Source: CAZNXJ01 sp964577115
GTDB lineage: Bacteria; Planctomycetota; Planctomycetia; Pirellulales; Pirellulaceae
Direction: 5' to 3'
Length of the DNA stretch: 64,000 bases
NCBI GenBank assembly: GCA_964577115.1
Contig: CAZNXJ010000027.1
Span: 1 to 64,000 of the forward strand
Position numbers and translations under genes: made by a program. Below, piece by piece: positions 49,086-57,255 of the stretch (position 1 is the stretch's first letter; every line of letters starts with the position of its first letter). The notes beneath the pieces are model-generated. The model was given only the letters and a program-made list of their open reading frames with translations. It ran no database searches and was not told where the DNA came from.

Positions 49086-49674
49086 CGATCAGCCCGCGCC
49101 CAACGAGCCCGCCGAGAACACTCCGTCGCCCGACGAGCAGTCCACGGCGGCCTCGCCTACGCCCGGCCAGGATTCCGAACAGTCTCCCGCGGCGGAAGGA
49201 AAAAGTCTCGAGAAGCTCGAGGCCGAGCTGGAAGCGGCGCGCGCGGAGATCCTGCGATCGCATGCCGAACTGGAAAATTATCGCAAACGTGTACGCCGTG
49301 AAATGGAAGACGAACGGCGCTACGCGGCGCTCCCCTTACTTGCCGATCTGCTGCCGGTCGTCGACAACCTCGAGCGCGCGCTGGAACACGCCGAGCAGTC
49401 GCAAGGCGAGTCGTCGGCGCTGGTGACGGGCGTGCGCATGATCGCGCAGCAGCTGCTCGGAGCCATGGAAAAACACCATTGCCGCCGGATTCCGGCGGCA
49501 GGCGAGCTGTTCGATCCGCACTATCATGAAGCCATCGGACAACAGCCAAGCGAAGAATTGGCCGCGGGCATGGTGGCGCAGGTCGTTCAGGAAGGTTACC
49601 AGCTCCACGACCGCGTGATCCGGCCGACTCGCGTGATCGTTTCCACCGGTCCGGCCACACCCGAATCAACCTAG
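49072..49674 (+). CDS. grpE: Nucleotide exchange factor GrpE
   Basis: Exchanges ADP on DnaK. The product is 200 residues. A disordered acidic/Pro-rich N-terminus (about 1-45) is followed by the long helix (EKLEAELEAARAEILRSHAELENYRKR) and the beta head with FDPHYHEAIG and VVQEGYQLHDRVIRPTRVIV. It overlaps the end of dnaJ by 14 bases, so the pair is translationally linked. Confidence 0.96.
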   Translation: MSQPNDQPAPNEPAENTPSPDEQSTAASPTPGQDSEQSPAAEGKSLEKLEAELEAARAEILRSHAELENYRKRVRREMEDERRYAALPLLADLLPVVDNLERALEHAEQSQGESSALVTGVRMIAQQLLGAMEKHHCRRIPAAGELFDPHYHEAIGQQPSEELAAGMVAQVVQEGYQLHDRVIRPTRVIVSTGPATPEST

Positions 49675-49739
49675 CGGCCGCCAACACCCCTGGGATAGAC
49701 AACAACGAGCGATCTTGACGAGCCACTAAGGAGTCCTTG

Positions 49740-50045
49740 ATGCCGACGTACGATTACGAATGTGATGCCTGCGGACACACGTTCGACGTGTTTCAAAACA
49801 TCAGCGAGCCGAAGAAGAAGAAATGCCCCGAATGCGGAAAGCCGAAGCTCCGCCGGCTGTTCGGCGCCGGGGCGGCGATCGTGTTTAAAGGAAGCGGTTT
49901 CTATCAAACCGATTACCGCAGCGAGTCCTACAAGAAGGCCGCGGCCGCTGACTCGAAGAGCGAAAGCTCCTCGTCGGGCGGCGATAGTTCCAAGAAGTCC
50001 TCTGACAGTTCGGCGAGCTCCAAGTCCGCGACATCCACTACGTAA
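49740..50045 (+). CDS. FmdB-family zinc ribbon protein
   Basis: Product of 101 residues from the ATG at 49740 (AAGGAG upstream). A zinc ribbon opens the protein: YECDACGH and KKCPECGKPK supply four Cys, followed by GAAIVFKGSGFYQTDYRSESYKK, the FmdB/Regulatory-CxxC-CxxC family signature. The last 35 residues are a Ser/Lys-rich low-complexity tail. Function is unknown; such proteins are frequently near chaperone genes, as here. Confidence 0.9.
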   Translation: MPTYDYECDACGHTFDVFQNISEPKKKKCPECGKPKLRRLFGAGAAIVFKGSGFYQTDYRSESYKKAAAADSKSESSSSGGDSSKKSSDSSASSKSATSTT

Positions 50046-50239
50046 CGTTTGGAGTCGCGGCACGGTGCGGCAGCGTGAGCAGCGGGATACGGGCTGCTCG
50101 ATCGCATGACCGCGGATCGCCCAACGTGGATTGTAAGTGACAGGAGGAGTCAACCGTCGGCCGAGCCAGCTACTCCTCCTGTCCTCCGGCGACGCCGGAC
50201 ACGAAGGAACCTCCCACCGCAAAACGGGAAGTCTACGAC

Positions 50240-50449
50240 ATGGCCCTGCTCCGATGTCCCATCTGCGGGCAGTCCTTTGACTCGGAAAAAACGACGGCCA
50301 TGCCGTTTTGCAGCGAGCGTTGTCGGCTGATCGATCTGGGCAAGTGGCTCGACGAGAAGTACGGCTTGCCTGTCGTGGATCCGGATGAAGACCCGGATGC
50401 AATTCCGGACCAGGAATTGAGGCCGGGCAATCGGTTGGACGAGGATTGA
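50240..50449 (+). CDS. yacG: DNA gyrase inhibitor / zinc protein YacG
   Basis: Product of 69 residues with the CPICGQSF and FCSERCRLIDLGKWL pattern: CxxC and CxxxC zinc ligands and a helical segment. YacG of E. coli binds and inhibits GyrB. The acidic tail (VDPDEDPDAIPDQE) is common in planctomycete homologues. Confidence 0.9.
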   Translation: MALLRCPICGQSFDSEKTTAMPFCSERCRLIDLGKWLDEKYGLPVVDPDEDPDAIPDQELRPGNRLDED

Positions 50450-50682
50450 CGCGCAGCGCGGTGTGTGCCGTCGCGCGTTGATCCGTGGATGCCCGCATCG
50501 GCAGAACGTGTGCGGCGACCGCAGTCCGCCCGGCTTCGTCAAGTCCGATGCCTCAAGGTCGAACGACGCTGCCCATCACCAGCTCGGCGAAATGGAGTGC
50601 CGCGCGCTCCTGGTTGTACCACCGGCGCGGCCCCTTATAATGCCGGCTCGTTATTACCCTGCTGCGCCGAGGTGGAATCCAA

Positions 50683-51897
50683 ATGTCGGACGAGTCGAGC
50701 ACACTGCGAGCAGTCGCTTGGCGAGACGTCTTTCCTGGGTTGCTGATCTTTCGCAGCTTCGGGCTCTCCATTCGCGCTTCCATCCTCACGCTCGCCACGA
50801 TCGGCGTCCTGCTCGCGCCGCTTGGCTGGTGGGTGGGCGCTCACCTCTTCCTCCCCTCGGAAACACGCGCCGCCGCATACCGGCAGCACGCATGGAAGTG
50901 GCCCTCGGCCCGGCGGGCGGAAGAGTACAAGCTGCCCAGCGGTATTTACGGCGTGGTCAACGACGGCTGGCGCGCGGGGCATGAAGGCGTAAGACGCTGG
51001 TTTGCCGGCTGGCAGCACTTCCTGTCGCTCCCGCTGACGCTCGGCATGACCGCTTTCCTGACTTTTGGAGCCCTGTGGACGCTCGTCGTCTGGGCCTTCT
51101 TGGGCGGCGCGATGGGGCGCATCGCGATTGCCGAACTGGGTCGTGACGAACGTGTGTCATTCGGTTCCGCTTTGCGGCATGTTACGCGCAAGTTTCCGTC
51201 CTACTTGGGTGCCCCTTTGCTGCCGCTGGCCGGTATCCTGTTCGGCCTTGTGCTGCTCGCCCTTCTGGGGCTCATCATGCGCGCCAACTTTGGCGTCGCC
51301 CTCGCGGGCCTCATCTGGCTATTTGTCCTGCTCGGCGGGCTGATCCTTACGATCCTGCTAGTCGGACTTGCTATCGGCTGGCCGCTGATGTGGACAGCGC
51401 TCGGAGCGGAACTCGACAGCGACGCGTTCGAGGCGGTCAGCCGCGGTTACACGTACACGATTCAGCGCCCGCTGCGGTTCCTCGTGTACGTCCTGATCGC
51501 CCTGTTGCTCGGCGGGCTGGGCTACCTGCTCGTCTACCACGTCGCCGAAATTCTCTTGGCGATCTGCCGCAACACGGTGCTGTGGAGCGCTGGCGCCGAG
51601 CGCCAGCCGGACCTGTTGCCGTGGTTTTATCGCGACGCTCCGCGCACCGATGACTCGTACCTGCTCGCATTTGGTGGCTGGCTGATACTGCTGGCCAATG
51701 GGCTCGTACGCAGTATCGTCGTCGCGTACGGATTTAGCTTTTTCTTCTGCGCAGCGGCCGCCATCTATTTGTTGCTGCGGCGTGACATCGACGACCAGCC
51801 GTTCGATGACACGTTTAGCGACGAAGAAGAGGAGGTGCTCCAGATGCCGCCCGTTCCGCCGGAATTGGGCACCGCCGCTCCGAAGCCTGAAGCGTAA
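50683..51897 (+). CDS. Polytopic membrane protein, unknown function
   Basis: Product of 404 residues from the ATG at 50683 with AGGTGG 6 bases upstream. At least six to seven hydrophobic segments are seen (for example ASILTLATIGVLLAPLGWWVG, LPLTLGMTAFLTFGALWTLVVWAF, GVALAGLIWLFVLLGGLILTILLVG, PLRFLVYVLIALLLGGLGYLLV, LLANGLVRSIVVAYGFSFFF). A soluble region between the first two helices and an acidic C-terminus (DTFSDEEEEVLQMPPVPPE) complete it. No transporter signature is recognised. Confidence 0.7.
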   Translation: MSDESSTLRAVAWRDVFPGLLIFRSFGLSIRASILTLATIGVLLAPLGWWVGAHLFLPSETRAAAYRQHAWKWPSARRAEEYKLPSGIYGVVNDGWRAGHEGVRRWFAGWQHFLSLPLTLGMTAFLTFGALWTLVVWAFLGGAMGRIAIAELGRDERVSFGSALRHVTRKFPSYLGAPLLPLAGILFGLVLLALLGLIMRANFGVALAGLIWLFVLLGGLILTILLVGLAIGWPLMWTALGAELDSDAFEAVSRGYTYTIQRPLRFLVYVLIALLLGGLGYLLVYHVAEILLAICRNTVLWSAGAERQPDLLPWFYRDAPRTDDSYLLAFGGWLILLANGLVRSIVVAYGFSFFFCAAAAIYLLLRRDIDDQPFDDTFSDEEEEVLQMPPVPPELGTAAPKPEA

Positions 51898-51960
51898 CAC
51901 GCGCCGCCGCATCCTCGCGCTGTCTTTCCCGCGCCGCTAAGCCGGCGGTACGCTGAGGCC

Positions 51961-52311
51961 CTACACGCTGCCGGTCCCGAAAAGCACGGGCAGGCTGCGC
52001 ATGAATTGACCGCGCGTCATCACCTTATCGCAGCCGGCCGCACTGGCTTCGGCGAGTAAGTTCTCATGCACGTGCGGACCGTAGGCGACGATTTTTGCAT
52101 ACGGAGCATGACTTCGCAGAGCGTTTGTAAATTCGGCGAGGCTTCCCGTCACGGCTCCGAGATCCACGAAGATCCATTGGACATCCGCTGGCACGCGCGC
52201 CACGAAGTCGCCGATGTCCGCTACCGAGACCGTCGTTTGTCCGGCGGCCTTGGCCGCTCCGTCGATTGTCGAAATTCCCATCAAGTCGCGTGAATAGATG
52301 GCCACCGACAT
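51961..52311 (-). CDS. Receiver-like (CheY-fold) single-domain protein
   Basis: Product of 116 residues from the ATG at 52311, with AGAGGAG upstream. Alternating strands and helices resemble a response-regulator receiver: VQWIFVDLGAV holds the candidate phospho-Asp in strand 3, and AKIVAYGPHV and CDKVMTRGQF lie where strands 4 and 5 would be (CDKVMT with the conserved Lys). The usual acidic pair at the N-terminus is missing (SVAIYSRDLM), so phosphorylation is doubtful. No histidine kinase is adjacent. It is convergent with the previous gene. Confidence 0.6.
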   Translation of the reverse strand: MSVAIYSRDLMGISTIDGAAKAAGQTTVSVADIGDFVARVPADVQWIFVDLGAVTGSLAEFTNALRSHAPYAKIVAYGPHVHENLLAEASAAGCDKVMTRGQFMRSLPVLFGTGSV

Positions 52312-52396
52312 GCGTCTTCTCCTCTAGCGATGCCGATCGCGCATTGCGTGCGCCGGCGCTCGTTCCGCTCGCGAGTGCCGGCGACCGGCGTACCGC

Positions 52397-54679
52397 CTAC
52401 TTCAGAAATTGGTCCAAGAATTCGAACGTGCCTTCCCCATGGATTTCATGGTGACCGGGGAACCATTCGATTCGGCAACGGTCGTCGTCCAGCTTGAGCC
52501 GTGCCTGGTATAAGTGCCGAACCTTCGCGAACTCGGCGGCAACCAGATCGTCCGTTCCCACACCGTCGAAATGGCCGCGTTCGATCATGAAGGGCCGCGG
52601 AGCAATCAGGGCCGCCATTTCGGCATAGTTGAACGTCCCGCCCAGGTTGAATTCGAAGATCTCATATTCCGCCGTGCCGACATAGCCGTAAGGGACACGT
52701 GACGAGCTGGTCTTGACGACCCAGTCGTTGAAGTTCGCCGAGCATATCGCAAGGCGATATTCGGGCACCAGCGGCGGAATGCGCATCGCGCTGACGCCGC
52801 CATACGAGAGACCGTAAAAAGCCATGCGTTCCGGATCTACCTGGGGCAGGCTTCGAAGCCACGCGACGATCTGCTGATGCTGCGGAACCATGACCGAGAA
52901 AATCGTTTTCTTCAGCGGATAGGCTTTCCGCTGGAGAGGCCGGTGTTTTCCAAGCACATAGAGATTCTGCGGAGCGAACGTAATGTAACCTCGCTCGGCC
53001 AGCTTCGCTGCGAAACCGTGATAAAAGTGTGAGTCGCCGGTGATCACGTCTGCCGGTCGCCCTTCGAGCCCATGCTGGCAGACAACCACCGGCCGCCGTT
53101 CGCCGGACGCAATGCCGTCGGGAAGCAAGAGCACGCCGTATGCGGTGACATCGGGAAATACGTCGAGCAGCACTTCGTAGCCCGTCCATCCGTTTCCTTC
53201 GTAGGCCTTGCGCGTGCGCGGATTAAGCGGCAGTCGATCGTAGGGAAAGTGCCCGACAATATTGTCTCGGAAGTAATCACGATACGGTTCCACCGATGCG
53301 GCAAAGGCCTCGGGAGACCGAGTATCAAGTCGCTCCATGAACTTCGCACGCTCGTACGGGCTTTCCGCAAGCACCTGCTGGTTATGCCGATCCAGCTCGT
53401 ACAATTGCTGCTGTTGTTGACTCGCCGGATCGAAGTGCGCACGGAGGTGCTGAGGATCCGGCTCGGGCGGGGCGAGAAGAATGGAGCCGAGCCGATCCAG
53501 CCAGAGCGAAAGTGCCGCTTCGCTTGCAAACGGCCCCTGCCCATCGCCGCTCACGACCAGCAGCGGTGCGGCGGCCGCGCCGAGCGGTGCGAGATATTGC
53601 TCGAGGCGAGCGAACTCGTGCTGGACGTCATCGAGTTTGGGGGATGTCAGGCGGTACGGCGCTGATCCGCTCTGCGTCAGCTCGGCCTCGGGACCTTTGG
53701 CTGCTTCAACGAGAAGCGTGCGAGGCGCAATCATCGCGGCGACTTCCGCGTCTCCGAAACGCTCCAGCATTCCGAAGACATTTCGATCGATCGGCTGCTG
53801 CCAGATGGTTTCGCGCGGTGCGAAGTAACCACTCACGCTCACGGCGCTGAAGCGCTCATCGAGTGCACCGGCGTATAGCGCGAGCATACCGCCTTCACCC
53901 CATCCACAAATGCCGAGCGGCCAGTCGCTAGCTCGCTCGGGGCGTGACGCCTGCATCCAGTCAGCGGCAGCGAAGATCTTCTGCAGTTCATATCCGATAA
54001 TGTGACGTCCGTGGATGAAGGCGCTACGATAAATAAACTCGCGGCTCGTCACTTCGGCCCGTTCGTTCCGCTTTTCCAGACGGCGATCGATGAGTACAGG
54101 GACGAGTACTCGGCAGCCGCTCTCCGCCAGGCGGCGGGCGAATTGGCTTTGGCGAGCGATTCCGTCGAGGAGCCCAACGAGTTGCTCGGGGCATTGTTCG
54201 GCATCGGGAAGCGCGATTACATCGGCCCGGATACTTGCGGGGGCGCCGCGCGGGACGAGCAACAGCCCCTGCCCTGTCACATCCGCAAACGCGGGCCAGC
54301 GCACGGCGAACACGTCGTACGACGTACCGCGACCGACGAGCGCCGGTTGTTCGGGGGTCGCGATGTACTCGAGAGCGACGACGGCGGGACGCGCGTCGCG
54401 GATGCCCAGGATTTCGGCCAGCTGCTGACGGAGCGGCGACAAGGATGCCGCGTAGGCCTTCGGATCGGTGGTATCAGGGGTCCACAAAGCCGTACGGCGA
54501 GCGGGGGATTGCTCGATTTCTCGCATCAGGAAACGATCGACGCCGTCCAGCATCCGAGCCGCAATGTCACCTTCCCAAGTAAGTGGCTTGGTACCGGGCA
54601 GCACGGAATCGGGCTGTTGAGCCGCGACGCAACGTGCCATGACAATGGCCAAGAGGAAGAACCAACCGGTGCGCAACAT
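52397..54679 (-). CDS. Exported double alpha/beta-hydrolase, first domain degenerate
   Basis: Product of 760 residues with a Sec signal (MLRTGWFFLLAIVMARCVAA). Two alpha/beta-hydrolase-like halves follow: about 100-400 and 420-760. The second carries the nucleophile elbow AFYGLSYGGVS with Ser625, and GHHEIHGEGTFEFL near the end supplies the catalytic His. In the first half the elbow reads CGWGEGGM: the Ser of GxSxG is Gly261, so that half is probably inactive. Families that fit are dienelactone hydrolase or acetyl-xylan-esterase types; the substrate is unknown. Confidence 0.8.
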   Translation of the reverse strand: MLRTGWFFLLAIVMARCVAAQQPDSVLPGTKPLTWEGDIAARMLDGVDRFLMREIEQSPARRTALWTPDTTDPKAYAASLSPLRQQLAEILGIRDARPAVVALEYIATPEQPALVGRGTSYDVFAVRWPAFADVTGQGLLLVPRGAPASIRADVIALPDAEQCPEQLVGLLDGIARQSQFARRLAESGCRVLVPVLIDRRLEKRNERAEVTSREFIYRSAFIHGRHIIGYELQKIFAAADWMQASRPERASDWPLGICGWGEGGMLALYAGALDERFSAVSVSGYFAPRETIWQQPIDRNVFGMLERFGDAEVAAMIAPRTLLVEAAKGPEAELTQSGSAPYRLTSPKLDDVQHEFARLEQYLAPLGAAAAPLLVVSGDGQGPFASEAALSLWLDRLGSILLAPPEPDPQHLRAHFDPASQQQQQLYELDRHNQQVLAESPYERAKFMERLDTRSPEAFAASVEPYRDYFRDNIVGHFPYDRLPLNPRTRKAYEGNGWTGYEVLLDVFPDVTAYGVLLLPDGIASGERRPVVVCQHGLEGRPADVITGDSHFYHGFAAKLAERGYITFAPQNLYVLGKHRPLQRKAYPLKKTIFSVMVPQHQQIVAWLRSLPQVDPERMAFYGLSYGGVSAMRIPPLVPEYRLAICSANFNDWVVKTSSSRVPYGYVGTAEYEIFEFNLGGTFNYAEMAALIAPRPFMIERGHFDGVGTDDLVAAEFAKVRHLYQARLKLDDDRCRIEWFPGHHEIHGEGTFEFLDQFLK

Positions 54680-54892
54680 GCGGGTCCCCGTGTCTCACTA
54701 GCAAACTGGTCAACGTTGCCGCTATGGTACCAGATAGGCCTGAGGGGCGATGAACTTGTTTCTGCGCGGCGCCGTCTGTTGTGAACTAGCGGCGGCGACA
54801 ATGGGAGCGACATTGGTCCGCGGTTCGCAGCCGCCAACCAGCGCCCGGCACCTTAAACATGGAGCATATCACTGGCACGCACCGAGCACGCG

Positions 54893-55552
54893 ATGACGAA
54901 AACTTCAGAGCCCGTGAATGTGCTCGTCACCGACTTTGACGGCACGATGACGCAGGAGGATTTTTATCGAGTGGCCATGCGGCACTTGCTGCCTCCGGGG
55001 ACACCCACCTACTTCGATGAATATCGCGCCGGCGAGATCACGCACTTCGAGGCCATGCGACGCATCTTTGAAGGTATCAAGCAACCGGAAGAGGAGGTGC
55101 TCGAGCTGCTCGACGAGATGCAGCTGGACCCGAAGCTCGGCGAGGCGGTGGATCGGCTACACGAGGCAAACTGGCGCGTCGTCGTAGTATCGGCAGGTTG
55201 CGGCTGGTACATCGATAAGCTTTTGTCGCGTGCTGGTGTGGACATCGACGTTCACGTCAGTCCCGGGCGCTTCGAACCAGGGCGTGGACTGGTGATGGAA
55301 CTCCCTACGGAATCGCCGTATTTCAGCCCGACACACGGGATCGACAAAGTCGCCGCCGTGCGTGCGGCCCAAGAGCTGGGTGGCCGAGTGGCCTTTGCGG
55401 GCAACAGCGACGGCGACCTGCCAGCCGCGCGGCTCGTCGACGACGATTTGCGGTTCGCACGTGAAGAGTTGCCTGAGCTTCTGGAGCGCGAGGGACTGCC
55501 GTATCACCGCTTCGAACGGTGGTCAGAAATCGTTGACGTGCTCCTTGGCTGA
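54893..55552 (+). CDS. HAD-IB phosphatase, MtnX-like
   Basis: Product of 219 residues. HAD motif I is VTDFDGTMTQ with the nucleophile Asp; SAGCGWYIDKLL is motif II; AFAGNSDGDLPAARLVDD is motifs III-IV. The middle cap and the length fit MtnX-like 2-hydroxy-3-keto-5-methylthiopentenyl-1-phosphate phosphatases, but no other mtn gene is near, so the substrate may differ. Confidence 0.85.
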   Translation: MTKTSEPVNVLVTDFDGTMTQEDFYRVAMRHLLPPGTPTYFDEYRAGEITHFEAMRRIFEGIKQPEEEVLELLDEMQLDPKLGEAVDRLHEANWRVVVVSAGCGWYIDKLLSRAGVDIDVHVSPGRFEPGRGLVMELPTESPYFSPTHGIDKVAAVRAAQELGGRVAFAGNSDGDLPAARLVDDDLRFAREELPELLEREGLPYHRFERWSEIVDVLLG

Positions 55553-55652
55553 CGTTCCGCGCCTGGCATGCTGGCGGCGCGACGGGTTTTCGCAGATAGT
55601 ATGAAGAGTTTCCTGCATCAATGTCGCTCAGCCTCCCCGTGGAAGCCCTCTA

Positions 55653-56000
55653 ATGAAACTCGTACAGGCCATTATCCAGCCGACGAAACTCCAGCCCGTT
55701 CAGGAAGCGCTGGCGAAGATTGAAGTCGAACGGATGACGGTGTGCGATGCGCACGGGTATGCCCGGCAGCGTGGCCAGACGGAGATGTACCGGGGCGTCG
55801 AGTACAAGACGCGGCTGTTGCGCAAGATCGTGCTGGAGATCGTGGTCAACGACGATTTTCTCGAACGCACGATCGACACGATTCTCAACGTGGCGATTAC
55901 AGGCCCGGAAGGAAATATTGGCGACGGCAAGATCTTCGTGTTGCCCGTCGACGATGTGATTCAAATCAGTGATGGCCGTAGCGGCAAGGAAGCCGTTTAG
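55653..56000 (+). CDS. glnB: PII nitrogen regulatory protein (GlnB family)
   Basis: Small trimeric sensor of ATP/ADP and 2-oxoglutarate. The product is 115 residues. The T-loop keeps Tyr51 in MYRGVEYKTRLLRK, and the ATP-site segment GDGKIFVLPVDDVIQI is present. It differs from classical GlnB: KTRLLRK replaces the usual VDFLPK after the T-loop, and there is a three-residue insertion at ITGPEGNIGDG. Its target is not visible here; no amtB or glnA is near. It is followed by, or slightly overlaps, an APH-like kinase. Confidence 0.9.
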   Translation: MKLVQAIIQPTKLQPVQEALAKIEVERMTVCDAHGYARQRGQTEMYRGVEYKTRLLRKIVLEIVVNDDFLERTIDTILNVAITGPEGNIGDGKIFVLPVDDVIQISDGRSGKEAV

Positions 56001-56028
56001 GTTCGCGGCCGGAGGATTTGTTCGGATC

Positions 56029-57021
56029 GTGAACAGCGAGTCAGCGGTCGAGCGGGTATTGACCGAGTTTGGTATAGGGCGTTCGGCGACTGCCCAGCCG
56101 TTTCGCTCCGCACGGTCCTTCAGTGGTGTTCGGCTGTGGCGCGTCGAGTTTGGCGATCGCATGTACGCTCTGCGGCAGTTTCCCGCAGGCAGCCCGGACC
56201 GCGAGCGGCTTGCGCGGATCCATGGTGTCTTGCGCCATGTTCGCGCCGAGGGATTGCGGCTGGTGCCGGAAATACAGAGCACCGACTCCGGACGGACATT
56301 TGTCGAGTTCGGCGGTTCGCTGTGGGAATTGTCGGAATGGATGCCGGGTAGTGCGGTAGACCGTGAGGCGTTAACGAACGAGCAAATTGCGGCGGCGATG
56401 CGCGCGTTGGCCGAGTTTCATCGCGCGGTCGAGAGCTACCGGGCGCCAACCATTTCGATTTCGCCCGCGGTGATCGAGCGGCAACAGTACCTGGCAGATC
56501 TATTGGCGGGAGGTGCGCGCCGATTGCTGGACGCCGTCGAACGAACGCATTGGCCCGAGTTTCAACTTCGAGCTCGCCGTGCACTCGTCGCCGTCAGCGA
56601 GCAGGGGCCCGACGTGGCGGCGCGCTTGGCGGCCGTCCAGCAGCCGACGCCTTTGATGGACTGCATTCGCGACGTTTGGCGCGAGCACGTGTTGTTTGTC
56701 GGCGAGCGCGTAACAGGCATCATCGATTATGGGGCGATGCGCGAGGAGTCTCCCGCCGCCGACGTCGCGCGCCTGCTGGGCAGCCTTAGCGGCCGCTGCT
56801 TGGACCGCTGGCATCTGGGGCTCGGCGCATATCGGCAGGTACGGCCGTTATCCGAGCTAGAGACAACGTTGGCCACGGTGCTGGACGCAAGCGGCCGGCT
56901 GCTCGGCGCCATGAACTGGGTCCGCTGGGTCGCCGCGGAACACCGCCAATTCAACAGCCCCGCGGCCATTCTCGAGCGTCTTGACGAACTCGTTGAAGTG
57001 AACGATGGAAGAGAACGATGA
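56029..57021 (+). CDS. APH-like phosphotransferase with altered catalytic loop
   Basis: Product of 330 residues from the GTG at 56029 (GGAGGA 12 bases upstream); GTG 55969 and ATG 55972, inside glnB, are also in frame. Protein-kinase-like fold of the choline/aminoglycoside/homoserine-kinase type: ATP-binding N-lobe (SGVRLWRVEFGDRMYALRQF), ELSEWMPG hinge, and DYGAMREESPAADVARLLGS, where the metal-binding Asp is kept. The catalytic loop near 209-222 reads MDCIRDVWREHVLF, in place of HGDxHxxNVLF: the Asp remains, the leading His and the Asn are lost. The substrate is unknown. Confidence 0.75.
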   Translation: MNSESAVERVLTEFGIGRSATAQPFRSARSFSGVRLWRVEFGDRMYALRQFPAGSPDRERLARIHGVLRHVRAEGLRLVPEIQSTDSGRTFVEFGGSLWELSEWMPGSAVDREALTNEQIAAAMRALAEFHRAVESYRAPTISISPAVIERQQYLADLLAGGARRLLDAVERTHWPEFQLRARRALVAVSEQGPDVAARLAAVQQPTPLMDCIRDVWREHVLFVGERVTGIIDYGAMREESPAADVARLLGSLSGRCLDRWHLGLGAYRQVRPLSELETTLATVLDASGRLLGAMNWVRWVAAEHRQFNSPAAILERLDELVEVNDGRER

Positions 57022-57162
57022 ATGATGAAGAATGAAGGCAGATAACGAGGAAGATAACGCGTAACCGCAGCACCAGAGGCGACTCCGGAACCACCGCAAG
57101 TGTGGGCGCGGCCCCACTCGCCCAAGCTTCCTCTTCTCCCCTTTCGTCCTTCATCATGCATC
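57017..57162. repeat. Imperfect inverted repeat after the APH-like gene
   Basis: GATGAATGATGAAG (57017-57030) and CTTCATCATGCATC (57149-57162) are complementary at 13 of 14 positions, 118 bases apart; AGATAACG also occurs twice in between (from 57040). The left arm overlaps the end of the preceding gene. Confidence 0.4.
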
Positions 57163-57255
57163 CTTCCGGCATCTCATCCCGCCTTCCTTCGAGGTTGACC
57201 CCCAGCGCCGTTCACAACTAAAATTCGTTCAAATTTGCCTTTCCCCGAGAACTCC

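Noticed and set aside
54877..54892. TGGCACG-N4-GAGCA, a sigma54-like match before the HAD phosphatase
   Set aside because: The -12 TT is missing, and the transcript start would fall at or after the start codon.
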